Shown piece by piece: positions 36,526 to 45,703 of a stretch of 64,000 bases of DNA; positions within the stretch are counted from its first letter, which is position 1, and each line of letters opens with the position of its first letter. Source of the DNA: Alteribacter natronophilus (GTDB lineage: Bacteria; Bacillota; Bacilli; Bacillales; Salisediminibacteriaceae); the NCBI RefSeq assembly GCF_006007885.1, contig NZ_VCRO01000001.1:1116001-1180000 (forward strand). Reading direction: 5' to 3'. Under the pieces are notes generated by a model, which made no database searches, was not told the DNA's origin, and worked only from the letters and a program-made list of their open reading frames with translations. The translations under genes and the position numbers were made by a program.

Positions 36526-38085
36526 TCAATCCATTCTTCTTTCGATTTCCTCAGTCAGCTCGCGGAACTGGTCATTGTCCGGTTCCAGCTCAATCGCACG
36601 TTCGGCTGAATCACGGGCGGTATCCAGATCTCCTTTTTCCAGATATACGAGGGCAAGGTTGTAGTGAGCAGGTCCAAACCCTTCATCCAGATCGAGAGCT
36701 GCATAGTAGTAATCCCCCGCTTCCTCATACTCTCCTTCCATGGCATACGTATTCCCAAGAAGGAACCAGACTTCAGGAGTTTCAGCACCGCCTTCCGCTG
36801 CCAGGGTCAGATACCGCCTCGCTTCCTGATAATCTTCCTCCTGATAGTACTCCTGCCCGATCTGAGCGTAGGCGAGATACCCGGTCCCGTCCTGCGGCTT
36901 TGAATAGCCGTAAAAGAGCAGCCCTGCAATTCCTGCTGCCGTCACCGCAAAAGCAAACAGTCTTCTTGCCGGCCGGAACGGGGTGCGCGGCAGATTGACA
37001 GCCGCTGAAGCGAGAAAGCCGCCGACCAGTCCTCCGATATGAGCCCCGTTGTCGATCATCGGAACAACAAACCCCAGCGTCAGGTTAATCCCGAGAATCA
37101 CGAGGACACTCATCCCCATTGTGCGGAAAAACAGCCTCCGGTGCTGGACACCGAAATAGAGAAGAGCCCCGAAACATCCGAAAATAGCCCCGCTCGCCCC
37201 GGCCGAAACCTGTTCGTTAAATGCAAAACTCGCCACCGAACCGCTCAGGCCTGCAATAAAGTAAATCAGAAAGAAACGAACGGTTCCATAGATCCGCTCC
37301 ACCGCCCCGCCCAGATAAAAAAGGGCGAGACTGTTCATAATCAGATGCAGAAAGCCGATATGAAGGAACATGGCGCTGAAAAACCGCCACCATTCCCCCT
37401 CCAGAATTAACGGATTAAACTTGGCACCAAAATCGATGAGGGTGCGTATATCCGTCGTCGAACCCTCCTGCTCCACAAGCATATACATGCCCACAATGGA
37501 AAAGAGAAGTATAAAGGTGAGAACAGGTTTTCCGTAAAGAAACAGATTCCGCTCATCCTCCGTTCTTTTATCGGCAGCACGCCGGACTTCATTCCGGAGC
37601 GTCCGGAGGAGGCCTTCACTTTCCTCCGCTGTATGAAGCGGCACAAAAGACGGCGTCTCGTTCAGCGCCCACTCTGTAGCCATCGGAAACATGATCTCTT
37701 CTTTATTCCCTTCAGTCATCAGGATCGTTCGCAGCTGTTTTTTTCCTCCTGCTGTGAAAGGAAGCGGCCGGTCTGCCTCGGACTCCCATGAATCGACCGG
37801 TTCGTACAGGCTTACGATGAGGTTCACTACATTCGCCTGCCGGAGACCGAGATGCCTGCGCACTTCCTTTGCCCGCTTTTCTGCCTTTTCCACCTCTTCC
37901 CTGAACTCCCTGGCCCAGTCAAGGTCGCGGAGCACGACTCTGATAATCTGGTACGGCTCCTGCCTGTCATCCTCAATCCAAGCTTCGTCCCGGTTTTTTG
38001 AAAGATGAACGAGACGCATTCCTTCTTTGTTCACCAAATGGTATAACAGCTCCCAGAACCGGAGCTCCTGGGTCACCCGGTTCAT
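36526..38085 (-). CDS. gluP: Rhomboid-family intramembrane serine protease GluP (YqgP)
   Basis: 519 aa. Cytosolic N-terminal domain (1-180), rhomboid core of about seven helices with catalytic Ser in GASGAIFG near 315 and His in NGAHIGGLVGGF near 366, then a TPR tail (430-519; EVWFLLGNTYAMEGEYEEAG, GPAHYNLALVYLEKGDLDTA). B. subtilis YqgP cleaves the Mg transporter MgtE with FtsH during Mn stress, a notable link with mntR and sodA in this window. ATG 38085 after AGGAGGAGG, overlapping the HAD gene stop (ATGA). Confidence 0.95.
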   Translation of the reverse strand: MNRVTQELRFWELLYHLVNKEGMRLVHLSKNRDEAWIEDDRQEPYQIIRVVLRDLDWAREFREEVEKAEKRAKEVRRHLGLRQANVVNLIVSLYEPVDSWESEADRPLPFTAGGKKQLRTILMTEGNKEEIMFPMATEWALNETPSFVPLHTAEESEGLLRTLRNEVRRAADKRTEDERNLFLYGKPVLTFILLFSIVGMYMLVEQEGSTTDIRTLIDFGAKFNPLILEGEWWRFFSAMFLHIGFLHLIMNSLALFYLGGAVERIYGTVRFFLIYFIAGLSGSVASFAFNEQVSAGASGAIFGCFGALLYFGVQHRRLFFRTMGMSVLVILGINLTLGFVVPMIDNGAHIGGLVGGFLASAAVNLPRTPFRPARRLFAFAVTAAGIAGLLFYGYSKPQDGTGYLAYAQIGQEYYQEEDYQEARRYLTLAAEGGAETPEVWFLLGNTYAMEGEYEEAGDYYYAALDLDEGFGPAHYNLALVYLEKGDLDTARDSAERAIELEPDNDQFRELTEEIERRMD

Positions 38086-38822
38086 GAGCCTCCTCCTGAC
38101 AGCCGGCTCTGCAGAAAGTCGTGGACTTCCTGGATCGTGAAACATTCGGCAGCCGGTTTATGGTCCGTTTTACGGTCTTCTCTTCTTGTATTCAGAAATA
38201 GACTGTCCCATCCTGCATCGATCGGTCCCGCCACGTCGTGCTTCCAGGAATCCCCTACAAACAGGACGGGCTCCTTAAGAGAGAATGTCTCCTCTGCGAG
38301 CCGGAAAATCTCCGGATGCGGCTTGGCAACTCCCGCCTCCTCGCTTACAATCATCTGTTCAGGGGTAACCCATCGGGATATATTCAGTTTTTCCAGCTTT
38401 CTATACTGGGTGTCTGTCGTCCCGTTTGTTATGATTCCAAGCCGGACTCCCTTTCTTCCAAGCATATCAAAAAGGCTTTCAATCCCAGGAAATGGCTCTG
38501 TGAATTCGTCCACAATGCGATAGTAGCGTTCATGGAACCGATCCGCCTCGCGATTCCCGAGCCGGAGTGAGAGTTCATCCATCGTTTTCGTAAAACGCAT
38601 TCTTCTGTATTCCGTACCGCTTACTTTTTTCTTTTCAAACAGGTCCCAGAAACGGTCACTGTTCCTTTTAAAAACAGGAAAAAAATCTTTAAAAGTGACG
38701 TGGTCACAGCCGGGAGCCGGTTTGATCAATGTATGAAAACAGTCTTCCATTGCCCGCTTGAACGCGGCTTCGTGACTGAATAATGTATTATCGAGATCAA
38801 AACAGATACTATTCCACTGCAC
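38082..38822 (-). CDS. HAD-superfamily hydrolase (YjjG/PhnX-like phosphatase)
   Basis: 246 aa. HAD motif I CFDLDNTLF, motif II ITNGTT, motif III Lys in VAKPHPEIF, motif IV VGDSWKHDV. Substrate unknown; the YjjG group acts on nucleotides. GTG 38822 with AAAAAGGGGG upstream; about 100 upstream codons belong to the intergenic spacer. Coupled to gluP by a 4-nt overlap. Confidence 0.92.
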   Translation of the reverse strand: MQWNSICFDLDNTLFSHEAAFKRAMEDCFHTLIKPAPGCDHVTFKDFFPVFKRNSDRFWDLFEKKKVSGTEYRRMRFTKTMDELSLRLGNREADRFHERYYRIVDEFTEPFPGIESLFDMLGRKGVRLGIITNGTTDTQYRKLEKLNISRWVTPEQMIVSEEAGVAKPHPEIFRLAEETFSLKEPVLFVGDSWKHDVAGPIDAGWDSLFLNTRREDRKTDHKPAAECFTIQEVHDFLQSRLSGGGS

Positions 38823-38918
38823 GGCGTTTCCCCCTTTTTGCAAGTATAGCAAAACCTGCCTGTCCACTGCGACGGAGAGGACTTCCGTCCAATAAGCTTC
38901 ACAGCGGGCTGTAAAATC

Positions 38919-38947
38919 AAAAGGCCCTGAACTGGTGTCAGGGCCTT
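38919..38947 (-). terminator. Terminator after the small membrane protein gene
   Basis: Minus strand AAGGCCCTGACACCAGTTCA then GGGCCTT and TT; lies between the 59-aa gene and the HAD gene. Confidence 0.85.
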
Positions 38948-38959
38948 CTGCTGCTGTAT

Positions 38960-39139
38960 TTACCTGATGACCTGGGAGAGCATCCGAGTCCTTACAGCAG
39001 GAATGCGCATCACTGAACTGACAGCAAGCCGCCGCAGCCAGGGACGTTTTAAAAAGGCATTGATGATCCGGTATCGCGTCCGGTAAAGAAAAAACGCTCC
39101 GCAAATTGAAGCTGCCATCCACAGAATCCTGGTTCCCAC
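38960..39139 (-). CDS. Small hypothetical membrane protein (possible YqgO counterpart)
   Basis: 59 aa. GTG at 39139 has AAGGAGG at 7 nt; an ATG six bases upstream touches the ribosome site. One hydrophobic segment (TRILWMAASICGAFFLY) then a strongly basic helix-rich tail. B. subtilis has a small gene yqgO at this place, but I could not compare sequences. Confidence 0.62.
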   Translation of the reverse strand: MGTRILWMAASICGAFFLYRTRYRIINAFLKRPWLRRLAVSSVMRIPAVRTRMLSQVIR

Positions 39140-39219
39140 GCCCATCCCTCCTTTTATACCTTTAGGGTGAGCACAGGCGTACAAACTTATCCAGTTACAG
39201 TGTTATCCATTATTCGCCA

Positions 39220-40218
<999 letters not shown>

Positions 40219-40264
40219 TTAGTGTACCTCTTTTTTTGCAGTGAAAAACATGTTCCTGATAACA

Positions 40265-40282
40265 TTGTACACTATTTCACAA
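40265..40282 (-). promoter_or_regulatory. Rex-type operator upstream of ldh
   Basis: Minus strand TTGTGAAATAGTGTACAA matches the Rex consensus TTGTGAAATWWTTCACAA at 15 of 18 positions and overlaps a possible -10 (TACAAT), 71-88 nt upstream of the ATG. NADH-sensing repression of ldh by Rex is known in Bacillales. Confidence 0.75.
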
Positions 40283-40298
40283 AGTCTCAGAGTGAAAA

Positions 40299-40353
40299 AG
40301 CAGAGACTTTTTTGACAATTCCATGTCGGTCTTAAAAAGTCCCTGCTTTCTGT
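40299..40353 (-). terminator. Terminator of the ThiF/MoeB gene
   Basis: Minus strand AAAGCAGGGACTTTTT pairs with AAAAAAGTCTCTGCTTT over a 20-nt loop, then TT. Confidence 0.75.
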
Positions 40354-40359
40354 CTGCAA

Positions 40360-41379
40360 TCAGCTGCCTACGTACTTGGCATAAACACTCCTGGCCCGGG
40401 TAACGTCCTCCGTCCCCTGCACAAGGGTCCTGCCATCTGGAAAAAGTACAAGACGGATCCCCTCTTCCACATCGGCTCTCAGGAGAAATGGTGTTTTTTT
40501 CACAGTTCCGACTTTAGCCAGCCGGTCATTCCATTCGCTAAGATCCCTTTTCCCGCTGCCCTGAATCTGTACCGTTTCCCGTCCGCACAGAGTAACAGCA
40601 CGGTTGTCTCCTTCAGAACTGTTTAAAAACGGAAACTCTTTTTCCACGCAGGTCGGACAACCGTCGCGTTTTTTCAGCTTCATTTCAAAACGGGAGCTGC
40701 CCCAGACATCGAACGTTAGCAGTGTGCTTCTTACCGCCTCTTCGTTCCCTGTAAGCAGCTTGAGTGCTTCGGTTGCCTGAAAGCTTGCAGCCTGGTCGAC
40801 TGCCATGGAGAGAACACCGGCAGTATCGCACGTCTGTCCTCCCGAAGCACCCGGTTCCACCATGCACCGCAGGCAAGGGGTTTTACCGGGAATAAATGAT
40901 GCCTGCATTCCCCTTGCACTTACTGCACCGCCGTAAATATACGGAACCCCGAGTTTAAACGCCGCGTCATTAATGAGGAAACGAGTTTCAAAATTATCAG
41001 TTCCGTCCAGGACGAGATCGCACCCTTCCATTAATTCAAGGATATTTTCCCGGGTCACGTCAGTTACATGAGCAGTGTACTTAACTGCTGAGTTGATCTG
41101 CTTAAGCCTCTCCAAAGCCGCTTCGGCCTTTGGCTTCATTTCAGCAGCATCTGATTCAAGGAACAGCATCTGCCGCTGAAGGTTGCTTTCCTCCACATAA
41201 TCCCGGTCAGCAAACACAAGGTGCCCCGTTCCTGCCCGTGCCAGATGATTGGCCACTACCGTTCCAAGGGCACCCATGCCGACAATCAGCACCTTTTTAT
41301 CCGCAAGGCTCTGCTGTCCACTTTCCCCAACCGGTTCAAACAGCATCTGCCTTGAATATCGATTCCATGTTTCATTCAT
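40360..41379 (-). CDS. ThiF/MoeB/HesA family sulfur-carrier adenylyltransferase
   Basis: 339 aa. E1-like nucleotide loop VGMGALGTVVA, RDYVEESNLQRQ, DGTDNFETRFLIND, and two zinc CxxC pairs (PCLRC, GCPTC). Adenylates the C-terminal Gly-Gly of ThiS or MoaD for thiamine or molybdopterin. The C-terminal ~80 residues may be a ubiquitin-like or rhodanese remnant; no thiS or moaD nearby, so pathway unclear. GGAGGAGG before the ATG. Confidence 0.93.
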   Translation of the reverse strand: MNETWNRYSRQMLFEPVGESGQQSLADKKVLIVGMGALGTVVANHLARAGTGHLVFADRDYVEESNLQRQMLFLESDAAEMKPKAEAALERLKQINSAVKYTAHVTDVTRENILELMEGCDLVLDGTDNFETRFLINDAAFKLGVPYIYGGAVSARGMQASFIPGKTPCLRCMVEPGASGGQTCDTAGVLSMAVDQAASFQATEALKLLTGNEEAVRSTLLTFDVWGSSRFEMKLKKRDGCPTCVEKEFPFLNSSEGDNRAVTLCGRETVQIQGSGKRDLSEWNDRLAKVGTVKKTPFLLRADVEEGIRLVLFPDGRTLVQGTEDVTRARSVYAKYVGS

Positions 41380-41455
41380 GATGTGCGCCTCCTCCAGGGT
41401 TTTGTCTCCATTTTACATTGCTGCCGGCGTGACGGCGAGTATTGGGGTTCATGCG

Positions 41456-42250
41456 TTACATGAACAGCCTGGATGCACTGTAGCCGATCAGGACAGCAGA
41501 CAGGGTGCAGAGATGATTTACTGCGTCATTACTGATCCAGCTGACGCCTCTGATTTTTTTTACGGCCAGACCGCAGTGTGACTTCCGCTCTGTCTTTATC
41601 CCGCATCTTTGGCACTGATACAGCGTCTGCACGGTCCCGCCGGCGATTGTATCAATGAGCTGACCGGTGAATCCGGCAGCTCCGATCAGGACTGCCTGTT
41701 CCCAGGTGAGCAGATTACCAGTGAAACCGGAAAAAAGCACGGCACCTGCAGCCACTGCTGCGGCACCTCCTGCGGCACCGGCTGTTCCGGGAAGACTGAC
41801 TGCCCCGGAGCGGCCCTTTTCAACCCGCTTCAGGCGGAGCAGATCAACCGGCTTTTGCCTGCTGAGCCTGCCGAACTCCGATGCCCACGTATCGCTGGCA
41901 GCCGCCGCAAACCCTGCTGAAAAAGCAATCACCCAGGCGGGATCACTGGTAAGCAGGAACAGGATGGCCGCCACTGCAGGCCACCCTCCATTCGCCATTA
42001 CCTGTGCCCAGTCACGGCAGTTTCCTTTTTCTCCAGTCTCGTCTGCAGGTAACTTTTTGTCCAGCCATTTGCCCAGTACCGACGAGGTGATAAAGAAGAG
42101 AGCAAGAACGAGCAGGCCGAAAAGATCAAAGGCAGCCCCGATCATCATGGCGACCAGTACTGCCGTTACTGCACCGCTTTTGTTCAGTGAACCTTTTATG
42201 TAAGCTGCAGCGGCGAGCATTATCACGCCTGCAGCTGTGATGATGCTCAT
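41456..42250 (-). CDS. DUF92 family membrane protein (TMEM19-like)
   Basis: 264 aa, about seven helices. ASDTWASEFGRLSRQKPVDL and GGWPAVAAILF are DUF92 marks. In cyanobacteria and plants a related protein is phytyl-phosphate kinase (VTE6); bacterial role here unproven. Starts by a 4-nt overlap with the yqgN stop. Cysteine pair QCQRCG near the C-terminus. Confidence 0.9.
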   Translation of the reverse strand: MSIITAAGVIMLAAAAYIKGSLNKSGAVTAVLVAMMIGAAFDLFGLLVLALFFITSSVLGKWLDKKLPADETGEKGNCRDWAQVMANGGWPAVAAILFLLTSDPAWVIAFSAGFAAAASDTWASEFGRLSRQKPVDLLRLKRVEKGRSGAVSLPGTAGAAGGAAAVAAGAVLFSGFTGNLLTWEQAVLIGAAGFTGQLIDTIAGGTVQTLYQCQRCGIKTERKSHCGLAVKKIRGVSWISNDAVNHLCTLSAVLIGYSASRLFM

Positions 42251-42807
42251 ACAACGCCGTTTTCCGTGATCATGATTTTCACCGGCTGATCGTGCTCTTC
42301 CACAGGAATATTCTCTTTCAGCTGATCCGAATAGAGAAGGGAACACGTGAAAAGACCGGGATTCGCAGCAAGGTAGCGGTCGTAGTAACCACCGCCGTAG
42401 CCAACCCGGTACCCTTCCCTTGAGAAGACCACACCCGGTACAATACAGAGATCACTCTCCCCGGGCTCCAGTTTTCTGCACCTGCCGGGATCGGGCTCCT
42501 TCAATCCGTAGTAACTGTCCTCAAGGTCGTCGTACGATTCTATTACATAGAAATGAAGACTGCGGGTTCCGGGCTCACATTTCGGAGCGGCCATTGTCTT
42601 TCCCATGCGCCAGCCTTCTTCAATGACTGCTTTCGTATCCACTTCCGTACCCCGGGAAATTGTCACACCGACCGTCCCGGCCTTTTTCCATTCCGACAGT
42701 GAAAAAAGGTTATTCCGGATCTGTCTGTCCTTAATTTTAAGATCATCATGGTTACTATTTTCCAGACTGCTGAGGACTGATGCCCTGAGCGATTTCTTTT
42801 CATCCAA
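42247..42807 (-). CDS. yqgN: 5-formyltetrahydrofolate cyclo-ligase
   Basis: 186 aa. Converts 5-formyl-THF to 5,10-methenyl-THF with ATP, linked to the C1 flux of glycine cleavage. Conserved PGVVFSREGYRVGYGGGYYDR loop region and basic MAAPKCE. TTG start at 42807 has AAAGGGAGTG at 6-8 nt; this matches the family length, whereas ATG-initiated versions add 24 residues of spacer. Confidence 0.94.
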   Translation of the reverse strand: MDEKKSLRASVLSSLENSNHDDLKIKDRQIRNNLFSLSEWKKAGTVGVTISRGTEVDTKAVIEEGWRMGKTMAAPKCEPGTRSLHFYVIESYDDLEDSYYGLKEPDPGRCRKLEPGESDLCIVPGVVFSREGYRVGYGGGYYDRYLAANPGLFTCSLLYSDQLKENIPVEEHDQPVKIMITENGVV

Positions 42808-42910
42808 GCCAGCCACTCCCTTTTTATATGCAGAATAGAGTAAACTCCTCGTAACCGCTGCCCGTGCTGTCTGCTCCAAAAGCTCCTGATTCTATTTATC
42901 AATCTTTAAA

Positions 42911-43100
42911 GTTAGCTGTTTTTTCGGATATACTATTTCTTTTGCAATATTAATTATAAAGCGGAGGGCGGCGACTCCAGCGGGAATAGCATCAGGTGAA
43001 GACCCCGCAGGGCGTTTTTCCCGAGGAGGCTGAAGCGATGCCCGCGGAAAGCGTCCGCCTGCAGCGGAATAAAACAACAATCTTTCCAGAAGAAGCATTT
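42911..43100 (-). repeat. Dispersed repeat copy R8, short form, inverted
   Basis: GGCGGCGACTCCAGCGGGAA ... GAGGAGGCTGAAGCGATGCC ... GCGTCCGCCTGCAGCGGAAT ... CAACAATCTTTCCAGAAG. Outer ends are weak inverted repeats. No internal module. Confidence 0.9.
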
Positions 43101-43173
43101 AAGTTTCAGCTCTTTCAGAGAACTATCTGCTCTTAGCCTGTTTTACCTGCTATCGTAATTCTTCCATGTATAC

Positions 43174-43208
43174 TAAAAAAAGCGACCTTATAAAAAAGTC
43201 GCTTTTTT
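43174..43208 (-). terminator. Terminator of rpmG
   Basis: AAAAAAAGCGACCTTATAAA paired with AAAAGTCGCTTTTTT; T run on the minus side after the rpmG stop. Confidence 0.85.
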
Positions 43209-43213
43209 GCCCA

Positions 43214-43363
43214 TTACTTCGTTTCTTTGTGAACCGTGTGACGCTTAAGGCGTGGGCTGTATTTCTTAAGTTCAATACGGTCCGGGTTATTACGTTTATT
43301 TTTTTTCGTAATATAGTTACGATCGCCAGTCTCTGTGCAGGCAAGAGTTACTTGTACGCGCAT
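43214..43363 (-). CDS. rpmG: 50S ribosomal protein L33, zinc-independent (C-minus) type
   Basis: 49 aa, below common ORF cut-offs. Starts [20 protein letters not shown] and continues [20 protein letters not shown]. Of the four zinc cysteines only one remains (position 9); the others are Thr, Ser and Leu, marking the zinc-free paralogue expressed under zinc limitation in other bacilli. GGAGGGAGAT precedes the ATG. Confidence 0.96.
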   Translation of the reverse strand: MRVQVTLACTETGDRNYITKKNKRNNPDRIELKKYSPRLKRHTVHKETK

Positions 43364-43449
43364 GATATCTCCCTCCAAACTCTAATCTTTACTCATACTT
43401 TTAAAATATAGCAAAAACAGAGGAGACAATCAAGAGCCACGCACTTATT

Positions 43450-44073
43450 TTACTCGTTTACGATCGATCGGATTGAATTGGATTCCCCACTGAGAAGGCC
43501 CAGATACTGCGCATGGGCATCCTCGAGCCAGAGCAGATCCTCATGTTTCATTTCCCACTCATAAAAATAGCCGCTTTCATCAGGTTTCAGGTTCAGATAG
43601 TACTCAAGGCCCCAGCCGTGACTGAACTGAACGATCGGCTGCCTCGCTGCGTGCTCGGTTTCGTGACGCCCCGCTTCGTCCACCAGCGTAGTGGAATATC
43701 TGCACAGCGTATCCTGACTCGTCACTCCTCCAAATAAGGCGTAACGGTTGTTGTCGTGGACAATCAGTGATTCCTGGCTCGGAGAGTAGTAGACGACTTC
43801 CGCTCCCCTGGCCACCATCTCATAGCGAATATTGAGACGGACAATGATCTCTTCTTTTCCTTCATTTGCAACGACAAGTTTATTGATCGTCCGGTTCTGG
43901 CTTTTCATCGGCAGGTGAATCCATTTCCATCGGATATCCCCTGTGAGTCCCTCTTTATAGCGGAGCGGGGATTCGCTCTGATTATAAATGGCTGTCTGGT
44001 GTTTCCGGCCTGCAATAAATGTACTGTGTTTTTTCCAGGACGACACTCGTTCGGTTAAATGATTCACACGCAT
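43450..44073 (-). CDS. Hypothetical protein
   Basis: 207 aa, soluble, beta-rich by appearance, no signal peptide or membrane segment. I recognise no family. Strong GGAGGG before the ATG. Segments EEIIVRLNIRYEMVARGAEV and AAR-QPIVQFSHGWGLEYYLN look like a folded domain. Monocistronic between rpmG and a divergent gene pair. Confidence 0.8.
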   Translation of the reverse strand: MRVNHLTERVSSWKKHSTFIAGRKHQTAIYNQSESPLRYKEGLTGDIRWKWIHLPMKSQNRTINKLVVANEGKEEIIVRLNIRYEMVARGAEVVYYSPSQESLIVHDNNRYALFGGVTSQDTLCRYSTTLVDEAGRHETEHAARQPIVQFSHGWGLEYYLNLKPDESGYFYEWEMKHEDLLWLEDAHAQYLGLLSGESNSIRSIVNE

Positions 44074-44413
44074 CCCTTATCCCTCCTGTCCGGTTCATGT
44101 TCCTTCCGGCCTGTACTACCTTAATCTTACTTAAACCGCTTACGCCCAACAAGAAGGCTAAATTGTCACAGTTTGTCAGACCCCTTTACTGCGGGTAAAT
44201 AAACCCGTTCATTTTTTTCAGCACATACCGTCCACCGGAAAAATACAGCACATTTACCTTTTTCCCCCTAGAAAAACGAAATACTTGGCGAATGTTGTAA
44301 ACGTTATGTCTGCCACTTCGACAAAAAGCGGATATTTGTTCCTCCAGCCTCTGGCAGACACAAAATAAGTGTGATATAACATAACCGTACATACGAGAAC
44401 AGGGAGGATTTCA
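44074..44413. other. Divergent intergenic region with a long-spaced inverted repeat
   Basis: No gene seen. TGTCTGCCA at 44307-44315 and TGGCAGACA at 44352-44360 are perfect 9-bp inverses about 36 bp apart, 54 nt before the next start, and could form a leader hairpin or be an operator. Confidence 0.5.
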
Positions 44414-44821
44414 TTGAACATGGGATGGACAATTGCACTGATGTTCGGAGTAAGTGCGCTGCTGTTTTTACTTTCGTTTGCCCGGAAAGATCCTTCAAAG
44501 GAAATGGAAAAACAGCTCGAAAACTTCTCCATCAGTCTGATGAAGGAAATGTATCAGCTGAAAAAAAAGGTAAATGTTCTTGAAGAGGAACACATGATTG
44601 CCAACGGTACCCGGGAAGCGGCTGCAGCTTCTCTTGAAGACTACAGTTTTGAGGAAAAACAATCAGCGTCTTCTCAGACTCATAGCGGTGAGCAGCCTTC
44701 CAGGCAGCTGACACGCGACGACGTTCTGGCTTTATACGAAGAGGGTTACAGCGTAAAAGCAATCTCCGAAGAGACATACAGAACAGAACAGGAGATAGAC
44801 GACCTTTTGGCTAAAAGGTAA
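44414..44821 (+). CDS. Membrane-anchored coiled-coil protein with C-terminal helix-turn-helix-like segment
   Basis: 135 aa. N-terminal TM (residues 4-22), basic stop-transfer, a predicted coiled coil (KEMEKQLENFSISLMKEMYQ to LEEEH), a low-complexity linker, then LTRDDVLALYEEGYSVKAIS resembling a small HTH. TTG start at 44414 with GGAGG at 6 nt. Followed 15 nt later by the MltG-like gene. Possibly the counterpart of B. subtilis yqzD/yqzC-type genes of this region; not verified. Confidence 0.75.
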   Translation: MNMGWTIALMFGVSALLFLLSFARKDPSKEMEKQLENFSISLMKEMYQLKKKVNVLEEEHMIANGTREAAAASLEDYSFEEKQSASSQTHSGEQPSRQLTRDDVLALYEEGYSVKAISEETYRTEQEIDDLLAKR

Positions 44822-44836
44822 GGGGGATCACAGATT

Positions 44837-45376
44837 ATGGTTACAAAGACAGGTCTGCGGGCAGGGGCTGCAGGAATTTTCATGACAACCTCCGTATTTG
44901 CAGTTCTTCACTATACCGGCAGCACGGCTGAAAGCGCAGGTGAAGGTGAAGGTGCAGCTGATCGGAGTGTCACGATCGAAGAAGCCCTTTCTGTCCTGGA
45001 GGGTAATGAAGACTACCGCATCCTCCATGCCGAAGATGAAGAAGCAGCGGAAACAGATTCCGAAGCTCTCGCAGAAAAAGAAGCGGAAATCGATTCGCTA
45101 CGATCGGAAGTAGACTCGCTTACTTCAGAATTAGAGGAACTTGCACAGGAGAACGGAGATTCCGAAGTCATCTACCAGACCACCCTCGTTGTGGGCTCGG
45201 GTATGACTTTCGGCTCGATCGCAGGTATTCTTGAGCGGGCCCAGGTCATTGATGACCGCGGTGCGTTTAACGATTACGTGAGCGATAACGGTCTTGAAAT
45301 GAGTCTCCGTCAGGGAGAGTTTGTGTTTGACAGCAGCATGAGTATTGCTGAGATTGTGGATGAACTCACATCCTGA
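44837..45376 (+). CDS. Membrane-anchored protein with MltG/YceG-like fragment
   Basis: 179 aa. N-terminal TM (residues 7-26), acidic coiled coil (EKEAEIDSLRSEVDSLTSEL, residues 80-100), then a short domain with VVGSGMTFGSIAGILERAQV and RQGEFVFDSSMSIAEIVDEL that resembles the LysM-like N-terminal part of MltG transglycosylases. The catalytic MltG domain is absent. Envelope role inferred from the adjacent pbpA. Confidence 0.75.
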   Translation: MVTKTGLRAGAAGIFMTTSVFAVLHYTGSTAESAGEGEGAADRSVTIEEALSVLEGNEDYRILHAEDEEAAETDSEALAEKEAEIDSLRSEVDSLTSELEELAQENGDSEVIYQTTLVVGSGMTFGSIAGILERAQVIDDRGAFNDYVSDNGLEMSLRQGEFVFDSSMSIAEIVDELTS

Positions 45377-45415
45377 TCGTATTTTATAAGAGGCTGGGCA
45401 AACCCGGCTTATGAG

Positions 45416-45450
45416 AATGGCCCTTACCGTCGGTAGGAGCCATTTTTTTT
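45416..45450 (+). terminator. Terminator of the two-gene envelope operon
   Basis: AATGGCCCTTACC GTC GGTAGGAGCCATT followed by T run. Confidence 0.9.
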
Positions 45451-45465
45451 GTATTTAGTATTCTA

Positions 45466-45600
45466 ATAGATGATTGTTCAAGTATGCACTCGCTTGCCGC
45501 GGGCAAGGAGTCAGCTAACCGGGGAAGATCACCCCGGTGGATCTTCCGCCCTTGCTTTTCCCGCAGGCGTCTCGTGATTTTTGAACAATCAGGAAAAGAT
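45466..45600 (+). repeat. Dispersed repeat copy R9, divergent short variant
   Basis: Ends GATTGTTCAAG (45472 on) and TTGAACAATC (45579-45588) are inverted; interior CGCTTGCCGCGGGCAAGGAG and GGGGAAGATCACCCCGGTGG with TTGCTTTTCCCGCAGGCGTC keep the family plan with different arm sequences. Confidence 0.7.
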
Positions 45601-45658
45601 TGACACAAACCTCGTCAATTAGTGATGTTTGGTGCCAGCTCTCCTTCCCCGTACATAT

Positions 45659-45695
45659 TCAAAAGCCCACCGCCATTGCCGGCGGTGGGCTTTTG
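45659..45695 (-). terminator. Terminator of pbpA
   Basis: AAAAGCCCACCGCC ATTGCC GGCGGTGGGCTTTT, a near-perfect 14-bp stem. Confidence 0.93.
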
Positions 45696-45703
45696 TCTGC
45701 TCC

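Noticed and set aside
40360-43363. T-box or other amino-acid leader in the ldh-rpmG stretch
   Set aside because: No T-box sequence, specifier loop or antiterminator seen.
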